Below, in pieces: positions 8,109 to 16,608 of a DNA stretch of 64,000 bases. The DNA comes from CAZYVU01 sp964651435 (GTDB lineage: Bacteria > Desulfobacterota > Syntrophorhabdia > Syntrophorhabdales > CAYQXL01), in NCBI GenBank assembly GCA_964651435.1, contig CAZYVU010000007.1:23681-87680 (forward strand), in the 5' to 3' direction. A program made the translations under genes and the position numbers. Within the stretch, counting starts at the first letter, position 1. The number at the start of each line of letters is the position of its first letter. Under the pieces are notes generated by a model, which made no database searches, had not been told where the DNA came from, and saw only the letters and a program-made list of their open reading frames with translations.

Positions 8109-9181
8109 ATCTCTTCCTTAAGGATGTCCTTGGCTATCTCCTTCGGAATCCCGTTGCGCGTTATCTTGCCGTTGGAGAAGAGGGCCGCCTTGTCGCTGCC
8201 GAAGGCAAGACCGATGTGGGCCTCCTTTGCCTCTCCGGGCCCATTGACCTCGCACCCCATAATGGCCACATCAAGGTGGCTGTCGATATCGGCTATCTCC
8301 TTCTCGAAGGCCTTAACGATGTCTGCAAGGTTGGTCTTGCACCGCCCACAGGTGGGGCACGATATGATGTTGATCCCGCGCTTGCGGAGCCCAAGGTCCC
8401 GAAGAATATGGTAGGCCGCGATGACTTCGTATGCAGGATCACCCGTCAGGGAAACCCGGATAGTGTCGCCGATACCCTCGTACAGCAAGATGCCCAGACC
8501 GATGGCTGACTTTATGGCACCGGAGAAAATGGGCCCCGCCTCGGTAATACCGATGTGCTGCGGGTAGTCCGAGGCCTTCGAAAACTTCCGGCAGGCCTCG
8601 ATTGTCTGAAAAACCCCCGAGGCCTTGAGGGAGACCTTCAGCTCCGTCCATCCCGCATCCTCAAAAAGCTTCGTATAATACAACGCGCTTTCGACCATGG
8701 CATCGGCGTTTGCTTTTCCGTACTTCTTGAGTATCCGTTTTTCCACGGAACCCACATTGATCCCGATCCGTATGGGCGTCTTTGTCTGGAGCGCGACGTG
8801 CGCGATCTCCCTGACCTTTCGTACGTTGTTGATGGTGCCCGGATTGATGCGCAGGCCATCGATGCCCAACTCCATGGCCTTCAGGGCAATCTTGTAGTTG
8901 AAGTGGACGTCGCCGATGAGGGGGACGCCCCCCTCCCTCTTTAGGAACGGTATAAGCCTGCACGTGTCTTCCTGGGGAAGGGCCATACGGACGATCTCGC
9001 ACCCGACCCTCTTCAGGTCCCTGATCTGGTCCAGCGTCTCGCTCAGGTTCTCCGGGTTGGTCTTGAGCATCGACTGGACGGCGATGGGGCTATCGCCCCC
9101 TACGGGCACGTGGCCGACCTTGATCCTTCTCGTCTTTTTCCGTTCCATCTGTATTTTGCGGTGATGAGCTCTTTTATACAT
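8090..9181 (-). CDS. ispG: 4-Hydroxy-3-methylbut-2-enyl diphosphate synthase
   Basis: A 363-residue [4Fe-4S] enzyme of the MEP isoprenoid pathway (GcpE), which reductively opens the cyclic diphosphate MEcPP. Seen: an N-terminal TIM-barrel-like part with LIGDVHFNY and GLRINPGTI, and the C-terminal cluster domain with ISCPTCGRC and GCEVNGPGEA supplying three cysteines and a glutamate. The ATG at 9181 may be replaced by one eleven codons downstream (MERKKTRR). It is monocistronic here and convergent with the phosphotransferase gene. Confidence 0.95.
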   Translation of the reverse strand: MYKRAHHRKIQMERKKTRRIKVGHVPVGGDSPIAVQSMLKTNPENLSETLDQIRDLKRVGCEIVRMALPQEDTCRLIPFLKREGGVPLIGDVHFNYKIALKAMELGIDGLRINPGTINNVRKVREIAHVALQTKTPIRIGINVGSVEKRILKKYGKANADAMVESALYYTKLFEDAGWTELKVSLKASGVFQTIEACRKFSKASDYPQHIGITEAGPIFSGAIKSAIGLGILLYEGIGDTIRVSLTGDPAYEVIAAYHILRDLGLRKRGINIISCPTCGRCKTNLADIVKAFEKEIADIDSHLDVAIMGCEVNGPGEAKEAHIGLAFGSDKAALFSNGKITRNGIPKEIAKDILKEEIYNLLS

Positions 9182-9358
9182 CTCCGCCGTAGGCTTGTCA
9201 ATGCAAGAATGGGCGACCGCCTCAGGTTTTTCGAAGTCCGCTCCAGGGGTATTTACCTATTGCGGGTGGGCGAAAGGCCGGGGTATATAGACTGCAGAAT
9301 GGCAAGTCAGGCCGATCCGTCTAATGGGTTGATATTCCTTGTTTGTTAAAACTTTCAC

Positions 9359-9387
9359 TTGACTATCACCTGTGAGTAATATAATGT
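9359..9387 (+). promoter_or_regulatory. Predicted promoter of the Na+ pump operon
   Basis: TTGACT at 9359-9364. The -10 is either TATAAT at 9380-9385 (15-bp spacer) or TAATGT at 9382-9387 (17-bp spacer). The resulting leader of about 70 nt ends in a strong GGAGG before the small gamma-subunit gene. The rest of the 278-bp gap from 9182 shows nothing else I can name. Confidence 0.55.
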
Positions 9388-9459
9388 CTTCACGAACCAA
9401 GGGGTTTCGAGCTAACGCCGCACTATGATTCAACATTTTAAATCTTAGGAGGTAGGGTT

Positions 9460-9597
9460 ATGGACAAGTGGACCTTCGGTCTCACTATGCTCGTTGTCGG
9501 CATGGGTGGAACCTTGCTGACCCTCATCATTCTTAGTCTTATCATGGGCTTACTAAAGAAGTTGTTCCCTTACAAAAAGGAACAAGAGGAAAATTAG
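9460..9597 (+). CDS. Na+-pump decarboxylase gamma-type small subunit (OadG-like)
   Basis: A 45-residue protein: short N-terminus, one membrane segment (about residues 8-32) and a charged tail KKLFPYKKEQEEN. This is the size and shape of OadG/MmdD subunits that anchor the biotin-dependent sodium-pumping decarboxylases. The ATG has TTAGGAGGTAGGG upstream, and the stop is nine bases before the beta-subunit ATG. The call rests mainly on this position, since the sequence itself is too short to be diagnostic. Confidence 0.7.
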   Translation: MDKWTFGLTMLVVGMGGTLLTLIILSLIMGLLKKLFPYKKEQEEN

Positions 9598-9606
9598 GAG
9601 GACGGC

Positions 9607-10746
9607 ATGGGAGAGGCGATTTTATCTGGACTTGGTGGACTAACGGCCGGATTTGTGAACCTTCATTGGTCGCATCTGGTTATGATCGGCATCGGATGTC
9701 TCCTTCTGTACCTCGGTATCAAGAAGGACTGTGAGCCTTTACTTCTTGTGCCGATAGGATTCGGCTGTATCCTCGTTAACATACCGCTCGCCGGCCTCAT
9801 GGAGCCACACGGCTTCTTGCGGACCATCTACGACGCCGGCGTCATCACGGAACTTTTTCCATTGTTCATATTTGTGGGCATAGGGGCCATGACCGATTTC
9901 GGACCGGTGTTGGAGAACCCGTACACCTTTCTTCTCGGGGCCGCCGGCCAGTTCGGCATATTCCTCACCCTTCTTCTCGCTTTGGCGCTGGGCTTTCCCT
10001 ACAAGGACGCCGTAACCATCGGTATCATCGGCGCCTGCGACGGCCCTACGGTCATCTATGTGGCGTCCCAGTACGCCCAGCACCTTCTTGGCCCCGTTAC
10101 CGTTGCGGCCTATTCATATATGGCCCTGGTACCGGTGCTCCAGCCCCCCATCATGAAGATGATGACGAGCAAGAAGGAGCGCGAGACCGTCATGAAGACA
10201 CATGCCAAGACAGTGTCAAAGACAACGAGAATGATGTTCCCCATCGTCATCACCGTTGTTGGTGGCCTTATCGCCCCCATGGGCCTTCCGCTCCTTGCAA
10301 CGATCATGTTGGGTAACCTCATGAAGGAGTCGGGAGTCGTCGGCAGATTGGTCAAGGCTGCAGAGAACGAAATTGCCAATATCGTAACCCTGCTTCTCGG
10401 GATTGCAATCGGCGGGACGATGAGTGGCCCCGTCTTCGTGCAGCCCAGGACGCTCATTATCCTTGCTCTCGGCCTGCTCGCAATCTGTCTTGATACGGTG
10501 TGCGGCATGCTGTTCGGCAAACTCCTCTATGTGCTGACAAGGGGAAAGGTCAATCCCCTTATCGGCGCCGCGGGCATCTCGGCATTTCCAATGGCGGCCA
10601 GAGTTGTGCAGAAAGAGGGCCAGAAGTACAACAAGAGAAGCTTTCTGCTCATGCATGCCATGGGCGCTAACGCAGGCGGTCAGGTAGGATCGGTTATGGC
10701 TGCCGCGGTCATGCTGTCCGTGCTGAAGGGCATGGGCGTTATTTAA
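9607..10746 (+). CDS. Na+-translocating decarboxylase beta subunit
   Basis: A 379-residue integral membrane protein (about ten hydrophobic segments) of the OadB/GcdB/MmdB family, which decarboxylates carboxybiotin while exporting Na+. The conserved GACDGPTVIYVASQYA region with the essential aspartate, LQPPIMKMMTSKKER and the C-terminal HAMGANAGGQVGSVMAA are present. It acts with a gamma subunit, a biotin carrier and a carboxyltransferase; only the gamma-like gene is adjacent. The substrate (oxaloacetate, glutaconyl-CoA or methylmalonyl-CoA) is fixed by the missing alpha subunit and cannot be assigned. Glutaconyl-CoA would suit an aromatic-degrading syntroph. Confidence 0.92.
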   Translation: MGEAILSGLGGLTAGFVNLHWSHLVMIGIGCLLLYLGIKKDCEPLLLVPIGFGCILVNIPLAGLMEPHGFLRTIYDAGVITELFPLFIFVGIGAMTDFGPVLENPYTFLLGAAGQFGIFLTLLLALALGFPYKDAVTIGIIGACDGPTVIYVASQYAQHLLGPVTVAAYSYMALVPVLQPPIMKMMTSKKERETVMKTHAKTVSKTTRMMFPIVITVVGGLIAPMGLPLLATIMLGNLMKESGVVGRLVKAAENEIANIVTLLLGIAIGGTMSGPVFVQPRTLIILALGLLAICLDTVCGMLFGKLLYVLTRGKVNPLIGAAGISAFPMAARVVQKEGQKYNKRSFLLMHAMGANAGGQVGSVMAAAVMLSVLKGMGVI

Positions 10747-10760
10747 GCAACGGACATGAG

Positions 10761-10790
10761 CGGGGGCGGGAGGAGCCGCCCCCGTTTTTT
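10761..10790 (+). terminator. Intrinsic terminator after beta subunit
   Basis: Stem CGGGGGCGG / CCGCCCCCG with a short GAGGAG-type loop, followed by TTTTTT, 15 bp after the stop codon. Confidence 0.9.
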
Positions 10791-10827
10791 GTAGCAGGTC
10801 TAATTCAGAGCAAGGGGGAAGTTACTT

Positions 10828-12162
10828 ATGGAGTTTACACAGTACCTGGCAAGCGCCATCTTTCTCGCCAGCATCATCCTCGTCATCACGGGCTGGATCG
10901 ACAGTGTGCTGGCGGCCCTCCTGGGCATCCTGGGCATGATCTTTATCGGCGTCATGACCGATGTGGATGCATTCAAGATTGTCGACTGGAACGTCATAGT
11001 CATCCTGCTCAGCATATGGATTATCTCGGGGTATTTCGGGAAATCAGGGGTGCCCGATTTTTTATCGGCCCTTCTGCTCCGAATGTCGAAGGGCAACGTG
11101 GCCCTTTTTGTCACGTCTCTCGGCATGCTGGCAGGGTTTGTCTCTATGCTTATCGACAACGTTGTTGTGGTCCTCATGTTCGCCCCCGTTGTCTTCCATG
11201 CCTGCAGGCGGTTCAAGTTTCCTGCATTCGCGCCTGTGCTCTTCGTCGGCCTCTGCTCCAACTTCATGGGTACGGCCATGCTCCTGGGCGACCTGCCGCC
11301 CCAGATGCTGCACAGCGTATCTGGAATTGAGTTTATGGGCTTTATCTGGCAGTTTGGAAGACCGTCCTCGTTCTTCATTCTTTGCTTCTCCTACTTTGTG
11401 ACCTGTGCTGTCTTTTATTGGCTTTTTTCTCGGCAATACAGAGGAATCAGGATGGATGTGGCCTCCATGGCCGGCGAAAAGGCGCTGGATCACATTAAGG
11501 ACAAGCCCTTTGCCATTACCGTCTGCACCGTCTTCGTCCTCACGATCCTGGCCATGGCCTTCAGACCCATATTCGGCTATCATCTCGGCTTTATCGCCAT
11601 GTGGGGCGCCATTTGCATCATACTGATTTTCGAGTTTTTCAAGAGCAAGTTTACCATCGAGATTCCCGACCTCGAGCACGTGCTCGCAGAACTGGACTGG
11701 CGGGCTATATTTTTCTATGTTTCCCTTTTTGCACTTGTAGGCGGTCTCGAGCACGCCGGCGTCATCAAGGTTGTGACAAACATGATTACGCCGGTAATCC
11801 AGAAGAGCCTTGTTGTCGGTGCAACGGCCCTCTACTGGATCACGGCACCTATCGTGGGTATCGTGGAGCATGATGCCTATATCCTGACCCTCCTCTATGT
11901 CATCCGGGACCTCGGCAATACACAGGGCATCAACCCCTGGCCGCTGTACTGGATGCTTATGTGGGCCGGCACCCTGGGCAGCAACCTGACCATCGCAGGC
12001 GCTCCGGCGCTTTTTGTGGCCAAGAGTTTGGGCGAGAAGGAAGACCAGCGGGCGGTAAGCTTAAAGGAGTTTCTTGGCATAACTGCGCCCTATGTGGTTG
12101 TATCATTGATTGCCTGCTATATACCGGCTATGTTCGTATGGGTAATTCCTTTTGCAAAATAG
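10828..12162 (+). CDS. ArsB/NhaD-superfamily ion or anion carrier
   Basis: A 444-residue membrane protein with about eleven hydrophobic segments, of the ion-transporter superfamily that includes ArsB, NhaD Na+/H+ antiporters and CitM-like carriers. Supporting segments are NVIVILLSIWIISGYFGKSG, the paired re-entrant-type motif SMLIDNVVVVLMFAPVV and near the C-terminus GTLGSNLTIAGAPA. The neighbouring sodium pump makes Na+/H+ exchange or Na+-coupled carboxylate transport the most reasonable guess, but the substrate cannot be read. A cytidylate-kinase-like gene follows after 18 bp in the same operon. Confidence 0.8.
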   Translation: MEFTQYLASAIFLASIILVITGWIDSVLAALLGILGMIFIGVMTDVDAFKIVDWNVIVILLSIWIISGYFGKSGVPDFLSALLLRMSKGNVALFVTSLGMLAGFVSMLIDNVVVVLMFAPVVFHACRRFKFPAFAPVLFVGLCSNFMGTAMLLGDLPPQMLHSVSGIEFMGFIWQFGRPSSFFILCFSYFVTCAVFYWLFSRQYRGIRMDVASMAGEKALDHIKDKPFAITVCTVFVLTILAMAFRPIFGYHLGFIAMWGAICIILIFEFFKSKFTIEIPDLEHVLAELDWRAIFFYVSLFALVGGLEHAGVIKVVTNMITPVIQKSLVVGATALYWITAPIVGIVEHDAYILTLLYVIRDLGNTQGINPWPLYWMLMWAGTLGSNLTIAGAPALFVAKSLGEKEDQRAVSLKEFLGITAPYVVVSLIACYIPAMFVWVIPFAK

Positions 12163-12180
12163 AGAAGTAGGGGAGGGGCC

Positions 12181-13029
12181 ATGGCGGTACTAACCATATC
12201 GAGAGAATACGGCAGCGGCGGAAAGGAGATCGGGCGGCGCGTGGCCGAGGCGATGGGATACGGCTACGTCGACAGGGGCCGCATACTGGCGGACATGAGA
12301 GAATCCGGCGCCCAGTGGGAGGAGCAGGCCAAGTACTTTGACGAGAATAGCCCCGATGTCTGGGAACGTTTCAAATGGTCATTCCGGGGCTACGTGGCGC
12401 TGCAACAGTACCATATCCTCAATTACGCACTGCAGGACAACCTGGTCATCATGGGAAGGGGAGGGAACTTCCTCCTCAAGAACATTCCCTATGTGCTACG
12501 TATACGCACCCAGGCGCCCCTGAAGAAGCGCGTAGAGACGGTCATGCTCTGGGAGGACACAAACTCTGAGAACGCCCAATATCTCATTGAAAAGGCGGAC
12601 AAGGAGATGGCAGGGGCCGTTTATCTGACCTACGGCCATTCCTGGAATGACCGGACGCAGTACGACATGATCTTCGACACAAGCCTCCAGTCCTATGACG
12701 ATATTGTGGTTATCCTAAAGGATGAGCTTGGGAGGCGGGACCAAGTCCACACGCCGAAAGCGCAGGAACTACTGCAACTGAAGGTTCTTGCCGCAAAGAT
12801 CAAGGCTGAGCTTGCAATCAATCCCGACTTTCACATCTCGTCGCTTTCCGTCGACTTCAAGGAAGAAGGCCTTGTCGAGTATGGGCTCATCGTCAAGGGT
12901 GCCGTTCACGAGGGTGACGACATCGCCCAGATTAAGGAATTCGTGACGAAGGCTTGCGGAACAATTCCAGTAGAGTTCGAGGTAAAGTTCCGCTGGCCCT
13001 CGCGGCTTGGCCGCTGGCAATACAAATAG
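12181..13029 (+). CDS. Cytidylate-kinase-like protein with C-terminal extension
   Basis: A 282-residue protein of the cytidylate-kinase-like family. It starts at an ATG with GGGGAGGGG upstream and opens with ISREYGSGGKEIGRRVAE, a phosphate-binding loop of the CMP-kinase type, followed by IMGRGGNFLLKN. True CMP kinases are about 220 residues. Here residues 200-282 form an extra domain with alternating charged/hydrophobic strands that loosely resembles a BON domain. It is co-transcribed with the ion carrier, and such kinase-like proteins occur beside transporters, so a regulatory rather than nucleotide-biosynthetic role is likely. Actual substrate unknown. Confidence 0.75.
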   Translation: MAVLTISREYGSGGKEIGRRVAEAMGYGYVDRGRILADMRESGAQWEEQAKYFDENSPDVWERFKWSFRGYVALQQYHILNYALQDNLVIMGRGGNFLLKNIPYVLRIRTQAPLKKRVETVMLWEDTNSENAQYLIEKADKEMAGAVYLTYGHSWNDRTQYDMIFDTSLQSYDDIVVILKDELGRRDQVHTPKAQELLQLKVLAAKIKAELAINPDFHISSLSVDFKEEGLVEYGLIVKGAVHEGDDIAQIKEFVTKACGTIPVEFEVKFRWPSRLGRWQYK

Positions 13030-13040
13030 ACCTTTCCTGG

Positions 13041-13070
13041 CGGGGGTCCGGCTCCGGACCCCCGTTCCTT
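13041..13070 (+). terminator. Intrinsic terminator after kinase-like gene
   Basis: Stem GGGGGTCCGG / CCGGACCCCC with a two-base loop, followed by GTTCCTTTATT. It separates this operon from the P-type ATPase. Confidence 0.85.
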
Positions 13071-13072
13071 TA

Positions 13073-13102
13073 TTGACAAGAAGTTTCTCAACTCTATATA
13101 TT
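13073..13102 (+). promoter_or_regulatory. Sigma-70 promoter of P-type ATPase gene
   Basis: TTGACA at 13073-13078, 18-bp spacer, TATATT at 13097-13102, immediately after the preceding terminator. Confidence 0.65.
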
Positions 13103-13158
13103 AAGATTCCACACGCTACAGAGACTGCTGCGAATATACCGATTTCCGGGGGCTCTCG

Positions 13159-15960
13159 ATGGAAGAAAGGCCTTATTATTGCCTGCCGGCCGAACATGTT
13201 GCCGACAGGCTCAACACACGTATCGAGGCGGGACTCACGACAGAGGAAGCCCGGCAGCGGCAGCGGCAGCAGGGTTTCAACGAGCTGGCAGAGAGAAAAC
13301 AGGCCGGTTTTTTAAAGCTCCTCCTATCCCAGTTCAACAATTTTCTTGTCATCATTCTCATAATCGCCGCCGCTGTCTCCTTCGTTCTTGGAGAGCAAAT
13401 CGATGCCGCCGCCATCCTGGTGATCGTTGTCCTTAATGCGGTGGTGGGGGTAATCCAAGAGTTCAAGGCCGAGCAGGCGCTCCTTGCGCTCAAAAAGATG
13501 TCGGCACCGAATGCTCAGGTCATGCGGGACGGGCGCCAGCAAACCATTCCGTCGAGAGAACTGGTTGTCGGCGACATCGTCGTCGTCGAGGCCGGGAACT
13601 ACGTGCCGGCAGACCTTCGCCTCATAGAAAGTGTCAATCTGAAGATTGAAGAGGCCTCCTTGACCGGTGAATCGATGCCTGTGGAGAAAGAGGCCACTGC
13701 AGTTCTGGACCGGGAGATACCTTTAGGAGACAGACGGAATTCGGCCTTCATGAGCACAATAGTCACCTATGGCAGAGGCAAGGGCATGGTCACGGCAACG
13801 GGTATGAAAACCCAGATCGGTCTCATTGCCGAAATGCTTCAGTCCACCTCCGACGAATCGACGCCCCTCCAGAAGAAGCTGCAGCAGTTGGCAAAGGTGC
13901 TCGGCATGATCTGTCTGTGTGTCTGCGCCGTCATCTTCGCCCTCGGACTCATCAGGGACACCAACATAACGACTATCTTCGACGCAGGTTTTTCTGCCTA
14001 CCTCGTCGCCGAAAAGAAAGATATTGTCGGACTTTTCATGGCGGCCATCAGCCTCGCCATTGCGGCCATACCGGAGGGGCTCGCTGCTGTTGTTACGATT
14101 TGCCTCGCCTTGGGCATGCAAAGAATGATCAGCCGCCATGCGCTTATACGGAGGCTCCCGGCGGTGGAGACCCTGGGCTGCGCCTCCGTCATCTGCTCCG
14201 ACAAGACGGGGACTCTGACCCAGAATGCCATGACGGTGGTGAGGGCGTGGTGTGCTGGAAGGGCCTATGAGATCACGGGGAACGGTTACTCACCTGAAGG
14301 AGAAATTCTTGGGGAAAAAGGTGAGGCAGCCGCAACAAACGACATGCCGCTACGCCTCTTGCTTCAGGGAAACCTTCTCTGCAACGATGCACTGCTGGAG
14401 AGACCGGAGGAGAGCGGGACTGCCGGACCGTGGCGCATCATAGGCGATCCGACGGAGGGCGCACTGGTGGTGGCCGGGGCAAAGGCCGGCCTGTGGAAGA
14501 GGGAGGTGGAATCCGCCCTGCCGAGAATAATGGAAATACCCTTTGATTCTGAAAGAAAGAGGATGACGACGATCCACAAGGCAGGGAAAGGGATAGGGCT
14601 CCCTGAGGCATCCGACGGGGACCGCGGCCCCGTCATCGGCTTTACCAAAGGCGCCCCCGATTTCGTATTGAGCCTCTGTGACCGTATGCTCTTGGACGGA
14701 AAGATTGTGGCGCTTACCCCGGCCGAACGCGACAGAATTCTTGCTGAAAATAGAGAGATGGCGCGAAGGGCCCTTCGCGTTCTTGCCTTGGCCTATCGGA
14801 CCTTTCCCGACGCCCCACCTACGTGCGACTTTCGCGTCATCGAGAACGGGCTGGTGTTCATAGGGTTAACGGGCATGATCGATCCTGCAAGACCGGAGGC
14901 AAAAGCGGCGGTCAAGGTGGCAAATAGCGCAGGATTGAAGACAGTCATGGTCACGGGAGATTACAAGGAGACGGCAGAAGCCATAGCCGCCGAGATAGGC
15001 CTCATCACCCCCGGAGGCAAGGTCCTCACCGGCACGGAGCTCGACGCCATGAGCGACCAGGAGCTCGCCGGTATTATTGGCGACGTGAATGTCTGCTGCC
15101 GCGTTTCTCCGCATCACAAGACCAAGATCGTCGATGCCTTTAAGTCAAGGGATCACGTGGTAGCCATGACGGGCGACGGGGTAAATGACGCGCCCGCCCT
15201 CAAGAAGGCCAATATAGGCATCGCCATGGGGATTACGGGAACAGACGTATCGAAAGAGACGGCGGACATGGTCCTTACGGACGACAACTACGCAAGCATT
15301 GTGTCGGCCATCGAAGAGGGGAGGATCATCTATTCGAACATTCGCAAGTTTGTCTACTTTCTCTTAGTCTGCAACGTTGGAGAGATCCTCATCATCTTTT
15401 TTGCCATGCTCTTTGGCCTACCACTACCCCTCAAGCCCGTGCAGCTACTCTTGCTTAACCTTGTGACGGACGGGGCACCCGCCCTCGCCCTGGGGCTGGA
15501 AAAAGGAGAGCCCGACATTATGCAGCGGCCGCCAAGGCCCGCAAAAGAACCCGTCATTAACAAAGACATGCTCATAGGGCTCATCGTCATCCCCATAGTC
15601 GATGCGATTGCCATACTCTCCGTCTTTTCGCTCTTTCTTTCCCGTTTTCAGGGTCAGGTCGGTCAGGCGCAGACCGTTGCTTTTGCCACGCTGTGCGCCT
15701 CGGAGCTTCTACGTGCATTCACGGCCCGCTCGGAACGGAACAGCATAGCGGCTGTCGGACTGACCTCGAATAAATGGATGGTTTGGGCCTTTGGGAGCTC
15801 CCTTGTCATTGTGCTTTGCACCATATATCTGCCATTCCTGCAGACCCTTTTCGGCACCGTCGCCCTCTCCCTTGTCGACTGGGCTATCATGCTTCCCTTC
15901 ATCTTCATGGCGCCTGCTGCCGCCGAGTGCGTGAAGGTCTTTGTCAGGCGGACCTACTGA
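13159..15960 (+). CDS. Ca2+-type cation-translocating P-type ATPase
   Basis: A 933-residue P2-type ATPase pumping cations across the inner membrane. In order: N-terminal cation-ATPase domain, M1-M2, actuator with LTGESMPVEKEA, M4 with the ion-site motif AAIPEGLAAV, and phosphorylation site SDKTGTLTQ with Asp348. Then come the nucleotide-binding domain with FTKGAPDFVL, hinge AMTGDGVNDAPALKKA, and M5-M10 with NLVTDGAPALALG in M6. The E in PEGL and the N/D in M6 match the site found in SERCA-like Ca2+ pumps. Mn2+ or Na+ transport by relatives means specificity is inferred. Its 3' end overlaps trkA convergently by 17 bp. Confidence 0.9.
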   Translation: MEERPYYCLPAEHVADRLNTRIEAGLTTEEARQRQRQQGFNELAERKQAGFLKLLLSQFNNFLVIILIIAAAVSFVLGEQIDAAAILVIVVLNAVVGVIQEFKAEQALLALKKMSAPNAQVMRDGRQQTIPSRELVVGDIVVVEAGNYVPADLRLIESVNLKIEEASLTGESMPVEKEATAVLDREIPLGDRRNSAFMSTIVTYGRGKGMVTATGMKTQIGLIAEMLQSTSDESTPLQKKLQQLAKVLGMICLCVCAVIFALGLIRDTNITTIFDAGFSAYLVAEKKDIVGLFMAAISLAIAAIPEGLAAVVTICLALGMQRMISRHALIRRLPAVETLGCASVICSDKTGTLTQNAMTVVRAWCAGRAYEITGNGYSPEGEILGEKGEAAATNDMPLRLLLQGNLLCNDALLERPEESGTAGPWRIIGDPTEGALVVAGAKAGLWKREVESALPRIMEIPFDSERKRMTTIHKAGKGIGLPEASDGDRGPVIGFTKGAPDFVLSLCDRMLLDGKIVALTPAERDRILAENREMARRALRVLALAYRTFPDAPPTCDFRVIENGLVFIGLTGMIDPARPEAKAAVKVANSAGLKTVMVTGDYKETAEAIAAEIGLITPGGKVLTGTELDAMSDQELAGIIGDVNVCCRVSPHHKTKIVDAFKSRDHVVAMTGDGVNDAPALKKANIGIAMGITGTDVSKETADMVLTDDNYASIVSAIEEGRIIYSNIRKFVYFLLVCNVGEILIIFFAMLFGLPLPLKPVQLLLLNLVTDGAPALALGLEKGEPDIMQRPPRPAKEPVINKDMLIGLIVIPIVDAIAILSVFSLFLSRFQGQVGQAQTVAFATLCASELLRAFTARSERNSIAAVGLTSNKWMVWAFGSSLVIVLCTIYLPFLQTLFGTVALSLVDWAIMLPFIFMAPAAAECVKVFVRRTY

Positions 15961-16597
15961 ACTTCTCCACGTCTTGGTTCTTCCCGATGACAACAAGTAC
16001 CTCGCTCCCCTTCATAAGGTAGTCTTGAGGGACCATTGTGACCTTGTCGGTCAGGATGTCACGGATGGCGATGGCATCGACGTGGTACTTGCTCCGCAAA
16101 TGCACCTCCGCCAGCGTCTTTCCTATGAAGTTTTCCGGAGGGGCCACCTCACAGACCGCATATTCATCGCTTAACGGGAGAAAATCAAGGACATTGGGCG
16201 AAACAAGACTACGGGCCACCTTGCTCGCAATCTCCTTCTCGGGAATGATCACTTCCGTGGCGCCCACGCTTTCCAGCACAAGTTTGTGCTCGCTGTTCGG
16301 CGCCTTGACGATGATCGTCTTCACGCCGATCTGTCTCAGGTGGAGGGTGATAAGAGTGCTCGCGGCGAGATCCTCGCCAAAGGAGACGACAACCGTGTCA
16401 TCGGGCTCAATCCCCAGTGATTCGAGAAGCCCGCGGTCAACGCCATCGGCAAGAATGGCCTTTGTACAATAATCGCGCACCTCTTGTATGGCCTCTTTCT
16501 TCTTGTCAATAGCCATCACCTCCAAACCGGCGTCAAAAAGGGCCTTCACCAGATTGAAGCCAAAGATCCCTATGCCGATGACTACCACCCTTTTCAT
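15944..16597 (-). CDS. trkA: Trk/Ktr potassium uptake regulatory subunit
   Basis: A 217-residue cytoplasmic RCK protein. It starts with a Rossmann fold VVIGIGIFGFNLVKAL and an acidic residue at the end of strand 2 (MAIDKKKEA) that would bind NAD(H) or ATP. From about residue 135 it continues with a TrkA-C domain. Single-RCK length matches KtrA-type proteins rather than the double-length E. coli TrkA. A GGAGG lies before the ATG. It follows the channel subunit gene by 11 bp, giving a two-gene potassium uptake operon. Confidence 0.9.
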   Translation of the reverse strand: MKRVVVIGIGIFGFNLVKALFDAGLEVMAIDKKKEAIQEVRDYCTKAILADGVDRGLLESLGIEPDDTVVVSFGEDLAASTLITLHLRQIGVKTIIVKAPNSEHKLVLESVGATEVIIPEKEIASKVARSLVSPNVLDFLPLSDEYAVCEVAPPENFIGKTLAEVHLRSKYHVDAIAIRDILTDKVTMVPQDYLMKGSEVLVVIGKNQDVEKFSRSA

Positions 16598-16608
16598 TGC
16601 GTGCCCTC

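Noticed and set aside
9182..9349. Short plus-strand frame upstream of the Na+ pump operon
   Set aside because: Starts inside ispG antisense, has no ribosome site and no recognisable sequence.
11062..11871. 269-codon minus-strand open frame
   Set aside because: Opposite the ArsB/NhaD-type carrier; the charged, low-complexity product is typical of a reversed membrane-protein gene.
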